A DNA stretch of 5,866 nt from Tannerella sp. oral taxon 808 (GTDB lineage: Bacteria; Bacteroidota; Bacteroidia; Bacteroidales; Tannerellaceae). Position numbers and translations under genes: made by a program. The stretch covers positions 1 through 5,866 of the forward strand of contig MIQB01000112.1 of assembly GCA_002890585.1 (NCBI GenBank), in the 5' to 3' direction. Of the stretch, positions 4,972 to 5,866 are shown piece after piece (position 1 is the stretch's first letter; every line of letters starts with the position of its first letter). Below the pieces are notes generated by a model. That model saw only the letters and a list, made by a program, of their open reading frames with translations. It made no database searches and was not told the DNA's origin.

Positions 4972-5319
4972 GATTAAATCAATTAAAACGTGATTATTGA
5001 TCTATTTAAACGATCGATAAAGTGTTTTATTGCCCTAGTAATTTTATAAACATCTGCTACACATCCACTTGAAGAGAGGCAGCGACGAGAAAGGGTCTGG
5101 ATAATGCGTCATGGGCGACGAATGTGTGTTGCATTAGTGAACGATGGCGCAGTGTGACACAACACAACAGATCAAAATTAAACCACCGGTAAATAAAGCA
5201 ATACTCAATTAATTGACTTTATGTAAGGGGAATTTGCGGCAGGTTAAACTGGGGCTGGCTGGAGAAGTGACGTTATATGCTGTGTTCATCGGATAGCGCC
5301 ATACGCTGACCAACGGCGA

Positions 5320-5343
5320 TTCGGACCGCCAATGCGGCCCGAA
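5320..5343 (-). terminator. GC-rich hairpin just after yojI, probable terminator
   Basis: On the minus strand TTCGGGCCGC, loop ATTG, GCGGTCCGAA forms a 10-base-pair stem with one G-U pair; on the plus strand that pair becomes an A-C mismatch, so the stem suits minus-strand RNA. It begins 9 bases after the yojI stop. No run of T follows, so it may be a weak intrinsic terminator or a 3'-end protecting stem. Confidence 0.5.
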
Positions 5344-5352
5344 CGATAAGCC

Positions 5353-5866
5353 TCAGTCAATCTGCGAAATCGAGTCCCGGCTGGCGCGTTCACGATCGTT
5401 GCCGGTCAGCTCGCTTAAATGCCCATCACGCATTTGCAGCAACCTATCGGCATGTTCAAAGTAATGGTCATCATGGCTGATGGCGAAAACCGTTTTTCCC
5501 AGTGCGCGTAACTGCGGAAGCAACTCACGGTAGAAGATACGGCGGAATTGCGGATCCTGATCCGCCGCCCATTCATCCAACAGCAGCACATCGCGCTTTT
5601 CCGCCACGGCCAGCAGTAACGCCAGACGTTTACGCTGGCCTTGTGATAGTTGCGGATTGGTCACCCGCAGACCATCGAATTGCAGCTTGTCTTTCATGTT
5701 CAATCGATTAAGCCAACGTTCTACCAATTCGGCATCCGGTTGCTCCCCCTCTGGCCCCTGCAGGTGGTGGAACGGGTGGAAATCGGTAAAAATAGCGGAG
5801 AACAAACGGCGATAATCATGCATATCTGCCGGGATCTGTGGCACACCGTCCAGCATAATTTTCCCG
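5353..5866 (-). CDS. yojI: YojI-type peptide-export ABC transporter, C-terminal ATPase part
   Basis: The visible 170 residues are the C-terminal half of the nucleotide-binding domain of a fused membrane-ATPase exporter. In E. coli, YojI (about 547 residues) pumps out microcin J25 together with TolC. The frame continues past the right edge; residues GKI precede the methionine at 5856, so that is not the start. Motifs in order: DYRRLFSAIFTDFHPF, where the cyclic-peptide exporter family has FSAxFxDFHLF-like residues in the Q-loop region; the ABC signature LSQGQRKRLALLLAV; Walker B DVLLLDE; D-loop WAADQD; and the switch histidine in FAISHDDHYF. Walker A and the six membrane helices lie outside. 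The tail LSELTGNDRERASRD resembles YojI closely from memory. Siderophore-type exporters (PvdE/SyrD) are related alternatives. It ends with TGA, followed by a hairpin. Confidence 0.88.
   Translation of the reverse strand, partial: GKIMLDGVPQIPADMHDYRRLFSAIFTDFHPFHHLQGPEGEQPDAELVERWLNRLNMKDKLQFDGLRVTNPQLSQGQRKRLALLLAVAEKRDVLLLDEWAADQDPQFRRIFYRELLPQLRALGKTVFAISHDDHYFEHADRLLQMRDGHLSELTGNDRERASRDSISQID

Larger units (their letters stand above)
4955..5352. other. AT-rich intergenic region between yojI and the small-protein operon
   Basis: About 400 bases without a supportable gene. Its AT content, especially 4965-5050 and 5165-5225, contrasts with the GC-rich genes on both sides. It contains a perfect 12-base palindrome TCAATTAATTGA (5205-5216), possible minus-strand -10 boxes near 4970 and 5045, a 17-codon plus-strand frame at 5104 judged too weak to call, and the hairpin after yojI. 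It probably carries the promoter for the minus-strand small-protein pair. Confidence 0.5.

Noticed and set aside
4997..5010. FNR-like box TTGAT-CTAT-TTAAA upstream of the small-protein operon
   Set aside because: Only eight of ten consensus bases match in AT-rich DNA, and its spacing to the possible -10 box is not the usual one.
5104..5157. Seventeen-residue plus-strand frame after an AAAGGG stretch
   Set aside because: Too short, no convincing promoter or family, and its spacing to the purine stretch is long; chance is the simpler explanation.

Overview
The window reads as chromosomal DNA of an enterobacterium, most likely Serratia or a close relative. That is an inference from protein resemblance to E. 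coli AgaR, KbaZ/AgaZ, AgaV/AgaW, CynX/NimT, YmiA and YojI, from the compact gene layout, and from GC-rich coding DNA broken by AT-rich intergenic stretches. No mobile element, CRISPR array, tRNA or rRNA was seen.

Layout. Positions 1-2931 (minus strand) hold the start of an N-acetylgalactosamine/galactosamine-type (aga) catabolic operon. In transcription order it runs: DeoR-family regulator (agaR-like, 2931-2158), tagatose-bisphosphate aldolase accessory subunit (agaZ/kbaZ, 2134-851), PTS IIB (849-373) and PTS IIC (358 to beyond the left edge). Gaps are 1 to 23 bases, so this is one transcription unit. The IID and IIA subunits, a deacetylase, a deaminase and the catalytic aldolase would be expected beyond the left edge.

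Positions 2932-3445 are a 514-base divergent control region. It holds three same-orientation copies of a GAAA-rich motif resembling the AgaR operator, a candidate minus-strand promoter, a very good CRP site, several inverted repeats, and a sigma-70-like promoter for the rightward gene. That gene (3446-4666, plus strand) is a 12-helix MFS transporter of the CynX/NimT family.

Its 3' end overlaps by 11 bases the 3' end of a convergent two-gene mini-operon on the minus strand: a 37-residue YmiA-like single-span membrane peptide (4954-4841, probable GTG start) and a 57-residue soluble orphan protein (4829-4656). An AT-rich gap of about 400 bases follows, then the last 170 residues of a YojI-type peptide-exporting ABC transporter (5866-5353, minus strand), with a GC-rich hairpin just after its stop.

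How it works together (inference): an amino sugar enters through the mannose-family PTS, sugar phosphate metabolism leads to tagatose-1,6-bisphosphate, and AgaZ supports its aldolase. The regulator, first gene of its own operon, probably represses the whole unit and itself. The MFS pump, the small-protein pair and YojI look like independent neighbours. I see no clearly new system. The most interesting parts are the helically phased operator array and the compact small-protein operon colliding with the MFS gene.
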